DNA of 9,856 nucleotides, from the NCBI GenBank assembly GCA_965363675.1, contig CBDTTW010000114.1:1-9856 (forward strand), read 5' to 3'. Made by a program: the position numbers and the translations under genes. Positions 1 through 7,184 of this stretch are shown in pieces. The notes under the pieces were generated by a model, which saw only the letters and a list, made by a program, of their open reading frames with translations, was not told the DNA's origin and made no database searches. Numbering within the stretch: the stretch's first letter is position 1; every line of letters begins with the position of its first letter. The DNA is from CBDTTW01 sp965363675. Its GTDB lineage: Bacteria > Bacteroidota > Rhodothermia > Rhodothermales > DASSAV01.

Positions 1-66
1 CTAGCGGCAAAAAGCCCTGAGTTGGATAAACTTGCAGCTTTTGATTTTTGGAGGTTAGAGCAATAA
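1..66 (+). CDS. Possible 3' end of an unidentified gene (partial)
   Basis: The first reading frame is open from the window edge to a TAA at 64-66, giving 21 residues that end in DKLAAFDFWRLEQ. The composition is markedly AT-richer than everything after about position 100, so if this is coding it belongs to a gene with a different base bias from its neighbours, as acquired genes often do. I do not recognise the peptide. The opposite strand is also open here (an ATG at 100-98 running off the left edge), so coding on plus is not proven and the stretch could be plain spacer. Confidence 0.3.
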   Translation, partial: LAAKSPELDKLAAFDFWRLEQ

Positions 67-194
67 ATAACAAGAAGAAATCGCTTCCGGGCTGCTCCAT
101 GCAGGCATCAAATGGGCCGGCAAAACGCTCCCGTTCGGATCCCGGAGACGTTTGCGTTCGTTGTCGCTTCGGTTCGCACGCTATCCCACATTTC

Positions 195-848
195 ATGACC
201 GCACTGCTCATGCCTCCTGTCGAAATCCCTCACGCCTGGCGCGATCATCCCATCATCAGCCGGGCGCTCGAACACGGCCTCACCGACGAACAGTACTGGG
301 AAATCTGGGAGGCCGCGGGCAGGGCTTCGCTGGAGGGCCTGGACAAGGAGGCGCGCAAGATGCATTACTACGTCCGCTATAACCTGGAGCGGGGGCAGAC
401 GACGCGCGCGCAGTATGCGCCCTCGGAGGCTCTGGCAGAGGCCGCCGCACGCATCAGCCGCCCGCAGGCATGGGTCGTGATCACGGAGAGCTGGTGCGGC
501 GACTCGGCCTTCGGGTATCCGGTCCTCTCGCGGGCGGCCTCGCTCAGCCCGCACGTCGTGCTGCGCGTGCTGCCGCGCGACGCCCACCTCGACGTGATGG
601 ACCAGTATCTCACCGGCGGCGCACGGAGCATTCCCAAGCTCGTCGTCTTCGACGAGGCGGGCGCGGAGCGCTTCGTGTGGGGCGCGCGGCCCGAGGAGGC
701 GGCGCAGCTTTTCCGGTCGCTCGCGGCGCAGGGCATGGACAAGGCCGACATCATCCGCGAAGTAATCGCGTGGTACGAGGCGGGCGGGTTCCGGCAGGTG
801 GACGCGGAACTTGCGGCGCTGCTGGCCGAAGTTGTCACGCCTGCGTAA
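195..848 (+). CDS. Thioredoxin-fold family protein (Thioredoxin_9-like), monothiol
   Basis: This 217-residue cytoplasmic protein has no signal peptide. It has a helical N-terminal part (about residues 10-85), then a thioredoxin-like core with the strand AWVVITESWCGDS (active-site-like WCGDS at 100-104) and a cis-proline loop SIPK (Pro147), then a helical tail. WCGD followed by a small residue matches my memory of the Thioredoxin_9 family. Cys101 is the only cysteine, so a classic two-cysteine disulfide exchange is impossible; a monothiol, reductase-dependent or non-redox role is more likely, and the substrate is unknown. The frame stays open upstream to a TTG at 48, but that stretch is low-complexity, crosses the AT-rich edge and does not look like protein. 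ATG 195 or ATG 210 starts the recognisable protein; neither has a Shine-Dalgarno sequence. It lies 97 bp before the TerB-like gene on the same strand. Confidence 0.8.
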   Translation: MTALLMPPVEIPHAWRDHPIISRALEHGLTDEQYWEIWEAAGRASLEGLDKEARKMHYYVRYNLERGQTTRAQYAPSEALAEAAARISRPQAWVVITESWCGDSAFGYPVLSRAASLSPHVVLRVLPRDAHLDVMDQYLTGGARSIPKLVVFDEAGAERFVWGARPEEAAQLFRSLAAQGMDKADIIREVIAWYEAGGFRQVDAELAALLAEVVTPA

Positions 849-897
849 ATACAGGGCGGCGGTTCGCCGGGCGGTCGCGCGGGGCGCAGGGCGGCGT

Positions 898-905
898 TAA
901 GTTTG
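898..905 (+). promoter_or_regulatory. Candidate Bacteroidota-type -7 promoter element
   Basis: TAAGTTTG is an exact match to the TAnnTTTG -7 element of Bacteroidota promoters. It lies in the 97-bp spacer with 40 bp between it and the ATG of the TerB-like gene. I see no convincing TTTG-like -33 element about 20 bp upstream. A weaker look-alike, GACGTTTG at 147-154, lies the same 40 bp before the thioredoxin-fold start. Such a short motif can occur by chance, so confidence is low. Confidence 0.3.
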
Positions 906-945
906 CTTCGTCGCCCCCCTCTCTAACCTCCCCGGATGCTTTCCC

Positions 946-1764
946 ATGCCCGAGCAACACGCCGAAAAGAACGGCTGGACCATCGTCCACGACATCGCCC
1001 TGGTTTTCATGGCCGTAGCCTACGGCGCCGACCACCGGCTGAGCGATGAAGAAGTCGGCGCCCTCTCGGCGGCGATTTCCGGCTGGGCCGAGCGCTTCGA
1101 CCAGCCCAACCCGCAGGAGATGGCCGTCGAGGCGCTGGCGGTCTACATGGAGGAGGGCGCGCGCGATGAGGTGGTGCACTCCATCCGCTCGCTCAAGCGG
1201 ACGCTGGACAAGGCCGCCCTCAGCGACATGCTGGAGGACATTGTCCGGATCGCCGCCGCCGATGGCGTCCTGCTGGCCAGCGAGCGCAGCCTGATCTCGG
1301 TGCTCTCCGACGAGTGGGAGATGAAGGACGCCGGCGATCTACTCATCGAGCGCACGGCGTTGCCGCACCGGGGGTCCCCCAACTGGTCGATCCTGCACGA
1401 CATCAGCATGGTCTACCTGATCTTCGCGCACAGCACCGACAGCGAGCTGAGCAAGCCGGAGATCGAGACCATCGTGGCGCGCCTTCAGGATTGGCAGCCG
1501 CGCCTGAGCCCGGAGGAGGTGCAGGAGATCGTGCGCGAGGCGCTTCAGTTCTACGCCGGCGGCCCGGAAGCCGCCGCGCTCCAGCAGTCCGTCGAGGCGA
1601 TCCGCGACCGGCTGCCGCTCATGCAGCGGATTGCGCTGCTGGACGATCTGGCGGAGATCGCCGAGGCCGACGGGTCGTTCAAGGACCAGGAGCGCGAGCT
1701 GATCGGCGTGTTTGCCAACGCCTGGCGCGTGCACATCCGGCTCAACGGGCGGCTGCACCGCTAA
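946..1764 (+). CDS. Tandem TerB-like domain protein
   Basis: This 272-residue protein is acidic, helical, apparently soluble, and has no signal peptide. It contains two copies of a TerB-like (tellurite-resistance/DjlA-type) helical domain, at about residues 10-130 and 145-265. Each copy opens alike (WTIVHDIALVFMAVAYGADH versus WSILHDISMVYLIFAHSTDS), has a mid-domain EAL(A/Q).Y segment, and ends with a similar acidic loop (AADGVLLASERSLI versus EADGSFKDQERELI). The acidic D/E pairs after the first helix and in the ADG loops resemble the metal-binding positions of TerB proteins. The copies have clearly diverged, so the duplication is old. The molecular role of stand-alone TerB proteins is poorly known; despite the family name, tellurite resistance should not be assumed because no other ter genes are present. 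The ATG lacks a Shine-Dalgarno sequence. The gene is convergent with fxsA, with only 6 bp between the stop codons. Confidence 0.8.
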   Translation: MPEQHAEKNGWTIVHDIALVFMAVAYGADHRLSDEEVGALSAAISGWAERFDQPNPQEMAVEALAVYMEEGARDEVVHSIRSLKRTLDKAALSDMLEDIVRIAAADGVLLASERSLISVLSDEWEMKDAGDLLIERTALPHRGSPNWSILHDISMVYLIFAHSTDSELSKPEIETIVARLQDWQPRLSPEEVQEIVREALQFYAGGPEAAALQQSVEAIRDRLPLMQRIALLDDLAEIAEADGSFKDQERELIGVFANAWRVHIRLNGRLHR

Positions 1765-1770
1765 AGGCGT

Positions 1771-2238
1771 TCAGGAGGCGTCGGGGGGCGTGCGCTGATG
1801 CCGGGGCTGCTCGGCGGGGGCGCCCTGCCACCCGGAAGGCTCGGGCGCGGCGCCGGGGAAGCCGGCTACGCCGACCCGGACGCGCCCTTTCAGGAAGCGT
1901 TGCAACTGCCGCCGCAAAGGCGCGCGCGTCGCCGGGATGAGGCCGGCAAGCCCGGCCAGGTCGGTCAGCACCCCGGGCGTGATGAGCAGCGCCCCGCACA
2001 CCAGCACGATCAGCCCGTCGAGCAGTTCGTCTCCGGGAAGCTGCCCCTGCCGAAAGCGGGCGTTAAAGCGCCCCCAGACGGCGAGGCCCTCGCGCTTGAG
2101 CAGCACGGCCCCGGCGAGGGCCGTTGCGAGGATCAGCGCGATGGTGGGCCAGAAGCCCAGCCACTCGCCGACCTGCAACAGCAGCAGCAGTTCAACGACG
2201 GGTACGACGAGCAAAAAAGCCAGGATGCGGCCGAACAT
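1771..2238 (-). CDS. fxsA: FxsA family membrane protein
   Basis: This 155-residue inner-membrane protein has hydrophobic segments at about residues 3-22, 27-47 and 74-92. It carries the FxsA hallmarks: VVELLLL in the first segment, LLKREGLAVW after the second, the loop RFRQGQLPGDELLDG, then LLITPGVLTD and a P..R motif near 102-105. The soluble tail (about 110-155) is rich in Arg, Pro, Gly and Ala and is probably disordered. In E. coli, FxsA was found as an overexpression suppressor of F-plasmid exclusion of phage T7; its normal role is unclear. The ATG is preceded by GGAG at 2247-2244 with a 5-nt spacer, and that site falls in a hairpin (see 2245-2279). The gene follows the MoxR gene by 67 bp on the same strand, so co-transcription is plausible. 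Confidence 0.9.
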   Translation of the reverse strand: MFGRILAFLLVVPVVELLLLLQVGEWLGFWPTIALILATALAGAVLLKREGLAVWGRFNARFRQGQLPGDELLDGLIVLVCGALLITPGVLTDLAGLAGLIPATRAPLRRQLQRFLKGRVRVGVAGFPGAAPEPSGWQGAPAEQPRHQRTPPDAS

Positions 2239-2244
2239 AGGGTC

Positions 2245-2279
2245 TCCAATCCGAAAGGTCCAGGGTCTGGTGGATTGGA
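2245..2279 (-). promoter_or_regulatory. Two-tier hairpin covering the fxsA ribosome-binding site
   Basis: An 8-bp perfect inverted repeat (TCCAATCC at 2245-2252, GGATTGGA at 2272-2279) encloses a second 4-bp stem (CCAG 2260-2263, CTGG 2267-2270, 3-nt loop). In the minus-strand transcript the 3' arm contains the first three bases of the fxsA GGAG Shine-Dalgarno (2247-2244), so folding would occlude ribosome binding. There is no T-run after the stem in the moxR-to-fxsA direction, which argues against an intrinsic terminator. Inference: it tunes fxsA translation or stabilises the moxR 3' end. Confidence 0.45.
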
Positions 2280-2305
2280 CGAGGCCGCCGGAGAAAAGAT
2301 TCGGG

Positions 2306-3334
<1,029 letters not shown>

Positions 3335-3354
3335 AGCGAGGCCGGGGGCGTATG

Positions 3355-3392
3355 AAAAGGCTGCCGGACCTCCGCAGAGAAAGCCCGGCAGC
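3355..3392 (-). terminator. Candidate intrinsic terminator or attenuator between surA and moxR
   Basis: On the minus strand, GCTGCCGG (3392-3385) and CCGGCAGC (3367-3360) form a perfect 8-bp GC-rich stem with a 17-nt loop, followed by C and a run of four T (3358-3355). This fits a weak intrinsic terminator after surA. The loop is long and the T-run short, so read-through into the MoxR gene, starting 20 bp later, is likely. There is too little room after it for a separate promoter unless that overlaps the hairpin. Confidence 0.45.
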
Positions 3393-3420
3393 AGGCGCAA
3401 GGTGGTGATACGCGCATGCG

Positions 3421-3449
3421 GGCGGCGCGTTCGGTCGGGATGCGCCGCC
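3421..3449 (-). other. GC-rich hairpin just after the surA stop codon
   Basis: GGCGGCGC (3421-3428) and GCGCCGCC (3442-3449) form a perfect 8-bp stem with a 13-nt loop, beginning 2 nt after the surA TGA. No T-run follows on the minus strand, so it is not a standard intrinsic terminator. It could protect the 3' end of surA mRNA or pause polymerase. It is one of two strong hairpins in this 117-bp spacer. Confidence 0.4.
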
Positions 3450-3451
3450 GC

Positions 3452-4816
3452 TCAGGGATTCTGCGCCAGGGTAAGCTCGCGCGCCGTGCCGCGCAGGTCC
3501 ACGTACACGTCGCGGCGCAGGCCGTTGAGCCACTCGCGAAGCTCGCGGGACTGCTTGTCCTGGAGGGCGATCTGTTCGATGCGTTCGTAGTCCGTGAGGA
3601 TATCGACCTGGTGGCTGGGCACGCGTTTCTGGAGCAGCAGGATGTGAAAGGCGCGGCGCCCGTCGAGCAGTTCGACTTCGGCGGGCAGGCTGATCTGGCC
3701 CTCCTTGAGTTCAGCGATGGTGGCCTGCCAGGTGGGCCCGAGCGCTTGCAGCGGCAAATCGCGGCTGCCCGAGCTGGGATCTACGACGCGCCCGCCCCGG
3801 TTGGCGGTGGCCGCTTCCTGCGAGTGCCGGCGCGCCATGATCTCGAAGGGCATCTCCTCCTGGAGCAGCGAGTCGCGGACCGTATTCAGGTAGCTCATGG
3901 CCTGCGTGCCCTCGACCTTCGAGTCGTCGAACTGGATCAGGATGTGGTTGTAGTCGATTACGTCGCCCTTACGGTCGTTGATGCGCAGGAAGTGCAGACC
4001 GAACTGGGTCTCGAAGATCTGCGAGATTTCGCCGATGGGGATGCGCGAGGCGATGGCCGAGAACTCGGGCACCAGCTCGTTCAGCCGCCGCCCGCTGTCA
4101 CGGCCGCCGCTGCGCGCCGAGGCCAGGTCGTCGGAGTACTGCTCGGCAAGCTGCTCGAAGGTGAAGCGGCCCGTCAGCAGCGAGTCGCGGATGGCCGTGA
4201 TGATCTCGGCGGCCTCGGCGCGCGCGCCCTCGCCTACGTCGGGGTAACGGACGATGTGGGCCAGGCGCACCACGTCCGGGAGCGTCGGCAGCGAGTCGGT
4301 CGGGAACTGCGAGAACCACTCGCGGACCTCGCTGGGCGTGACGCGGATCTGGCGCAGGCGCTTGCCCTGGTACTGCTCGGCGAGCATCTGGTCCTTGAAC
4401 TCCTCGCGGAGGTCGTCCTTGATCTGGATGGTGCTTTTGCCGTAGAGCTCTTCGAGGCGCGCCTGGCCGCCGAGCTGCGAGACGAGCTGGTCGATGCGCC
4501 CGTCGAGGGCCTGCTCGACCTGCTCCTCGGTGACCTGGAGCGTGGTGTCCTTGCGCGCGTGCACGGCCAGCACCTTCTGGTCGAGGATGCGTTCGAGCGC
4601 GGTCAGCCACAGCTCTTCGTTCATGGCGGCCCCGCGCTGCTGCGCAAGGCCCACCGCGAAGCCGTCCACGTCTGACTTCAGCACGATCTTGTCGCCGACG
4701 AGCGCCACCACTTCGTCGATGACGGCGTTGCCGGCGATTTGCGCGGAGGCCGGCGCGGCGGCGCCGAAGGCCAGCAGCGCCGCGATGAAGGCCGCGTGTC
4801 TCAGAAGTCGTCTCAA
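3452..4816 (-). CDS. surA: SurA-like periplasmic peptidyl-prolyl isomerase/chaperone
   Basis: This 454-residue exported foldase probably chaperones outer-membrane and other envelope proteins in the periplasm. An Arg-rich start and hydrophobic core form a signal peptide with likely cleavage after ASA (residue 25). A SurA N-terminal helical domain follows (about 32-160), then two parvulin domains. The first (about 181-280) keeps both typical histidines (His187, His275) and the GG, LVPEF and GEIS signatures. The second (about 287-398) keeps His291 and His391 but is less canonical, lacking the FG before the last His. A helical C-terminal segment resembles the SurA tail. The start is a TTG, chosen because GAGGA lies 6 nt upstream and the signal peptide begins there; no in-frame ATG gives a signal peptide. 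It follows the large parvulin lipoprotein gene by 110 bp. Confidence 0.9.
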   Translation of the reverse strand: MRRLLRHAAFIAALLAFGAAAPASAQIAGNAVIDEVVALVGDKIVLKSDVDGFAVGLAQQRGAAMNEELWLTALERILDQKVLAVHARKDTTLQVTEEQVEQALDGRIDQLVSQLGGQARLEELYGKSTIQIKDDLREEFKDQMLAEQYQGKRLRQIRVTPSEVREWFSQFPTDSLPTLPDVVRLAHIVRYPDVGEGARAEAAEIITAIRDSLLTGRFTFEQLAEQYSDDLASARSGGRDSGRRLNELVPEFSAIASRIPIGEISQIFETQFGLHFLRINDRKGDVIDYNHILIQFDDSKVEGTQAMSYLNTVRDSLLQEEMPFEIMARRHSQEAATANRGGRVVDPSSGSRDLPLQALGPTWQATIAELKEGQISLPAEVELLDGRRAFHILLLQKRVPSHQVDILTDYERIEQIALQDKQSRELREWLNGLRRDVYVDLRGTARELTLAQNP

Positions 4817-4822
4817 GAAAGG

Positions 4823-4827
4823 TCCTC
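4823..4827 (-). promoter_or_regulatory. Ribosome-binding site deciding the TTG start of surA
   Basis: On the minus strand GAGGA is followed by six bases (CCTTTC) and then TTG. It is one of the best Shine-Dalgarno matches in the window and supports the non-ATG start of surA. Confidence 0.65.
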
Positions 4828-4926
4828 GCAGGGAGTATGGAAAAAGCAGTTCGTAGGGGCGGGCCGCCGCGTGGGGCGCGCTCCGGAGATAACGCCGCAG
4901 GCCGCCCGGTTCGTACAGGCCGCCGG

Positions 4927-6981
4927 TCAGGGCATGCCCGCGGTCTGGGGCGCCGCGTCGCGGAAAACCTCGGCAAGGCGCTCGGGGAAGGTGCGGGCGT
5001 GGTACCGGGCGCGCAGGCGCTCCACGAGGCGTTCTTCGAGCACTTGCTGGTAGGCCGCCGTTGCTTCCGGGCGCGCTTCCTCGAAGGTCTTCGGGCGCGC
5101 CGGCTCGGCGCCGTCGTTGAGGAGCACCACGAAGCGGCTCTGGTCGATCATCGGCCCGACGATGCCCCCGACGGGCAGCCCGAGCGCTTTGTCAAAGGCC
5201 CCGCCGGTCGGGCCGCTGACGTAGACCGTGTCGACGGTGATGGTGAACTTGCGGGCGCCGTTCATCTCCAGCCGTCCGATGTCGGTGGGCGTCGCGCCGC
5301 TCTTCAGCTCCGAGACGGCCCGGGCAAGCAGGCTGTCGGAGGTAGAGGCGAACGTGATGACGCGCGTGCGGTCGGGGAAGCGGAAGGAGGCCGCGTGCGC
5401 TTCGTAGTAGGCGCGCACCCCCGCCGAGTCGGCGGGCGCGGCGTTCCAGACTTCTTCCTCCATCAGCTTGAAGAGCACGAGGCCGTCGCGGAACTCGTCG
5501 AGAAGGGTTTTGAACTCGGGGTTTTCGGCTTCGAGCGTGCGGGCCTTGTGCGCGATGGCGCGGTCGTTGAGGAACGCGTCAGCGGCGGCGAGGGCCTGCC
5601 CGGCGTCGTCGCCGCGCCGCACCGCCTCGGTCTCGCGGAGGTAGGCCGCCAGGTCGCCGAGGGTATAGACCGAGTCGCCGAGGGCGGCGAACGTCTGGGC
5701 GTAGGCGTCGCGGGGGAGGGCGCCGGCGAGGTAGAAGCCGCGCGCCGAGTCGGGGCCGGCCGCCGCGACGGCGCGGCGCACGACGCTCGAATCGAGGCGG
5801 GCGCCGAGGTTTTGGCGGACCGACTGGGCCAGCCGCGCCTCGGCCTGGCGCGCCTGCGGAAGCTGCGCGGCCACCGGGCGCAGCTCCTCGCGCACGGCGT
5901 TGTAGTTCGTCAGGTCGCGGCGGCGCGTTAGCTGGAGCACATGGTACCCATAGTCGGTGCGCACGACCTCCGAGAGGTCGCCCACGTTCTTTAGGGCGAA
6001 GGCGGCGTTCTTGAACGACTCGGGGACCTGCCCGAACGCGTTGTAGCTGAGCGGCCCCACGACGCCCCCACGGTCTACGGTGGCCTGGTGCATCGAGTGG
6101 CGGCGCACCATCTCGCCGAAGTCGGCTCCGGCGAGGATGGCCGTGCGGATGCTGTCGATGCGGGCCAGGGCGCGCGTGGTGTCGCCTTCTTCGGGGGCGA
6201 TCATGATGTGCGCCGCCCACACCTCGGGGACGGCCGGCTTGCGCTCGTGGACGTAGAGCGCGTGGTAGCCGAACTGCGTCCGGATGATCGGCGAGACCGA
6301 CCCCACGGGCGTGTTGTAGGCCGCCTCCTCGAACTCGCCGACCATCTGGCCGGGGCCGAAGAAGCCGAGGCGGCCCTTGTAGCCGAGCCCGCCGAGGTTC
6401 TTGGCCGAGGGGTCCTCCGAGTAGCGCAGGGCCAGCGTCCCGAAGTCGGCTCCGGCGCGCACCGAGTCCAGGAGGGCGGCGAGGCGGTTATAGGCGCGGA
6501 GGGTGTCGGCGGGGGAGGCCGTCGGTTCGACGCGGATCAGGATGTGGCTGGCGTCCACGTTCTCCTGCATGCGCTCGTACATCTGCCGGATGAGCGGCTC
6601 GATCACCTGCTGGTCGAGTAGGAACGGGCGCGCCAGGTTGGTCTCGTAGGCGGCGATTTCGCTCTGGATGGTCGAGTCGCGGCGGTAGCCGGCGGCTTCG
6701 CCGGCCTTGACCTTGAGGCGGAAGTTGAGGTAGCGGTCCAGAAACTCGCGGTAGGCCCCGACCGAGTCGCCGATGGCTTCGGCGCGGCCGCCGACCGACT
6801 TGGCGTATTTCTGCTCGAACTCGGCGCGCGTGATGACGCCGCCGTCGAACGTCGCCAGCGCCTGAGGATCGGCGGCGGCCCGGGAGGCGGCCGTCTCGGC
6901 GGCGCCCCGTGCGCCGGCGCAACCGGCGAGGACGCCTGCGCCGAGGGTCAGCAGAAGAAAAAACGTGCGCGTAGAAAACAT
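4927..6981 (-). CDS. Parvulin-repeat peptidyl-prolyl isomerase lipoprotein
   Basis: This 684-residue protein is predicted to be exported and lipid-anchored: the signal sequence ends in lipobox LAGC (Cys21). A helical N-terminal region (about 40-140) resembles the chaperone part of SurA/PpiD proteins. Two parvulin domains follow: about 141-248 (His146, His240 in QFGYH, GEFEEAAYN) and 253-354 (His258, His347 in DYGYH). A long helical linker (about 357-510) leads to a third parvulin-like region (about 520-620), where VRAYYEAH.A.FRFPDR precedes VITFAS, with Phe where a parvulin has its first His. This region looks degenerate and may bind rather than isomerise substrates. The tail is helical. The likely role is folding of envelope proteins alongside SurA, the next gene downstream. 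The ATG 6981 lacks a Shine-Dalgarno sequence; the upstream spacer is shared divergently with gltX. Confidence 0.9.
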   Translation of the reverse strand: MFSTRTFFLLLTLGAGVLAGCAGARGAAETAASRAAADPQALATFDGGVITRAEFEQKYAKSVGGRAEAIGDSVGAYREFLDRYLNFRLKVKAGEAAGYRRDSTIQSEIAAYETNLARPFLLDQQVIEPLIRQMYERMQENVDASHILIRVEPTASPADTLRAYNRLAALLDSVRAGADFGTLALRYSEDPSAKNLGGLGYKGRLGFFGPGQMVGEFEEAAYNTPVGSVSPIIRTQFGYHALYVHERKPAVPEVWAAHIMIAPEEGDTTRALARIDSIRTAILAGADFGEMVRRHSMHQATVDRGGVVGPLSYNAFGQVPESFKNAAFALKNVGDLSEVVRTDYGYHVLQLTRRRDLTNYNAVREELRPVAAQLPQARQAEARLAQSVRQNLGARLDSSVVRRAVAAAGPDSARGFYLAGALPRDAYAQTFAALGDSVYTLGDLAAYLRETEAVRRGDDAGQALAAADAFLNDRAIAHKARTLEAENPEFKTLLDEFRDGLVLFKLMEEEVWNAAPADSAGVRAYYEAHAASFRFPDRTRVITFASTSDSLLARAVSELKSGATPTDIGRLEMNGARKFTITVDTVYVSGPTGGAFDKALGLPVGGIVGPMIDQSRFVVLLNDGAEPARPKTFEEARPEATAAYQQVLEERLVERLRARYHARTFPERLAEVFRDAAPQTAGMP

Positions 6982-7184
6982 GGGGATGTGGGGACGGATA
7001 GGCTAAACTTTAACGTCGGAGCGGAGGGCCGGGGATTTTTTCAGCCGCAAGATAGATAACTTATGGCGCTGCGCCGTGCAATGCAATTTTGCGCGCGCCT
7101 TGCCTTGCTCAACGCGCCGGCCTCTACGGATCGTATCCGCCGGCCCGGCGCTTCTTTCTGCTTCCGACCGACGGATCATATCAT
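6982..7184. promoter_or_regulatory. Divergent intergenic region between the parvulin lipoprotein gene and gltX
   Basis: Two genes are read outward from this 203-bp spacer, so it should contain both promoters. It is AT-richer near 7000-7090 (a run of six T at 7036-7041, GATAGATAAC at 7051-7060, CAATTTTG at 7084-7091), which suits promoter elements. CAATTTTG differs from TAnnTTTG at one fixed position. I cannot assign start sites. The gltX-proximal part holds a strong hairpin (7114-7151). Confidence 0.4.
7114..7151 (+). promoter_or_regulatory. Leader hairpin upstream of gltX (attenuator-like)
   Basis: GCGCCGG (7114-7120) pairs perfectly with CCGGCGC (7145-7151). Two further C-G pairs follow across a one-base bulge (C7144), and an apical stem CGGAT/ATCCG (7127-7131 with 7135-7139) has a 3-nt loop. 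The pyrimidine-rich stretch CTTCTTTCTGCTTCC comes right after. No plus-strand gene lies upstream, so the structure would be in the gltX leader rather than ending another gene. It could be an attenuator, a stabilising 5' structure or a protein-binding site; no short leader peptide with a stop codon is evident. Confidence 0.4.

Noticed and set aside
48..194. TTG start at 48 for the thioredoxin-fold protein
   Set aside because: The added 49 residues are Lys/Arg/Ser-rich, cross the AT-rich edge and lack any recognisable domain or signal sequence.
857..869. Short hairpin CGGCG-GTT-CGCCG after the thioredoxin-fold gene as a terminator
   Set aside because: The stem is only 5 bp and no T-run follows, which is expected by chance in such GC-rich DNA.
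4839..4848. Run of five T on the minus strand in the surA leader, as a terminator of the lipoprotein gene
   Set aside because: No stable stem lies immediately upstream of the T-run on that strand.
3416..6621. Long plus-strand frames (3416-4675, 4837-5931, 6088-6621) opposite surA and the parvulin lipoprotein
   Set aside because: They mirror genes with intact domains and signal peptides, show no family motifs of their own, and have no ribosome sites.
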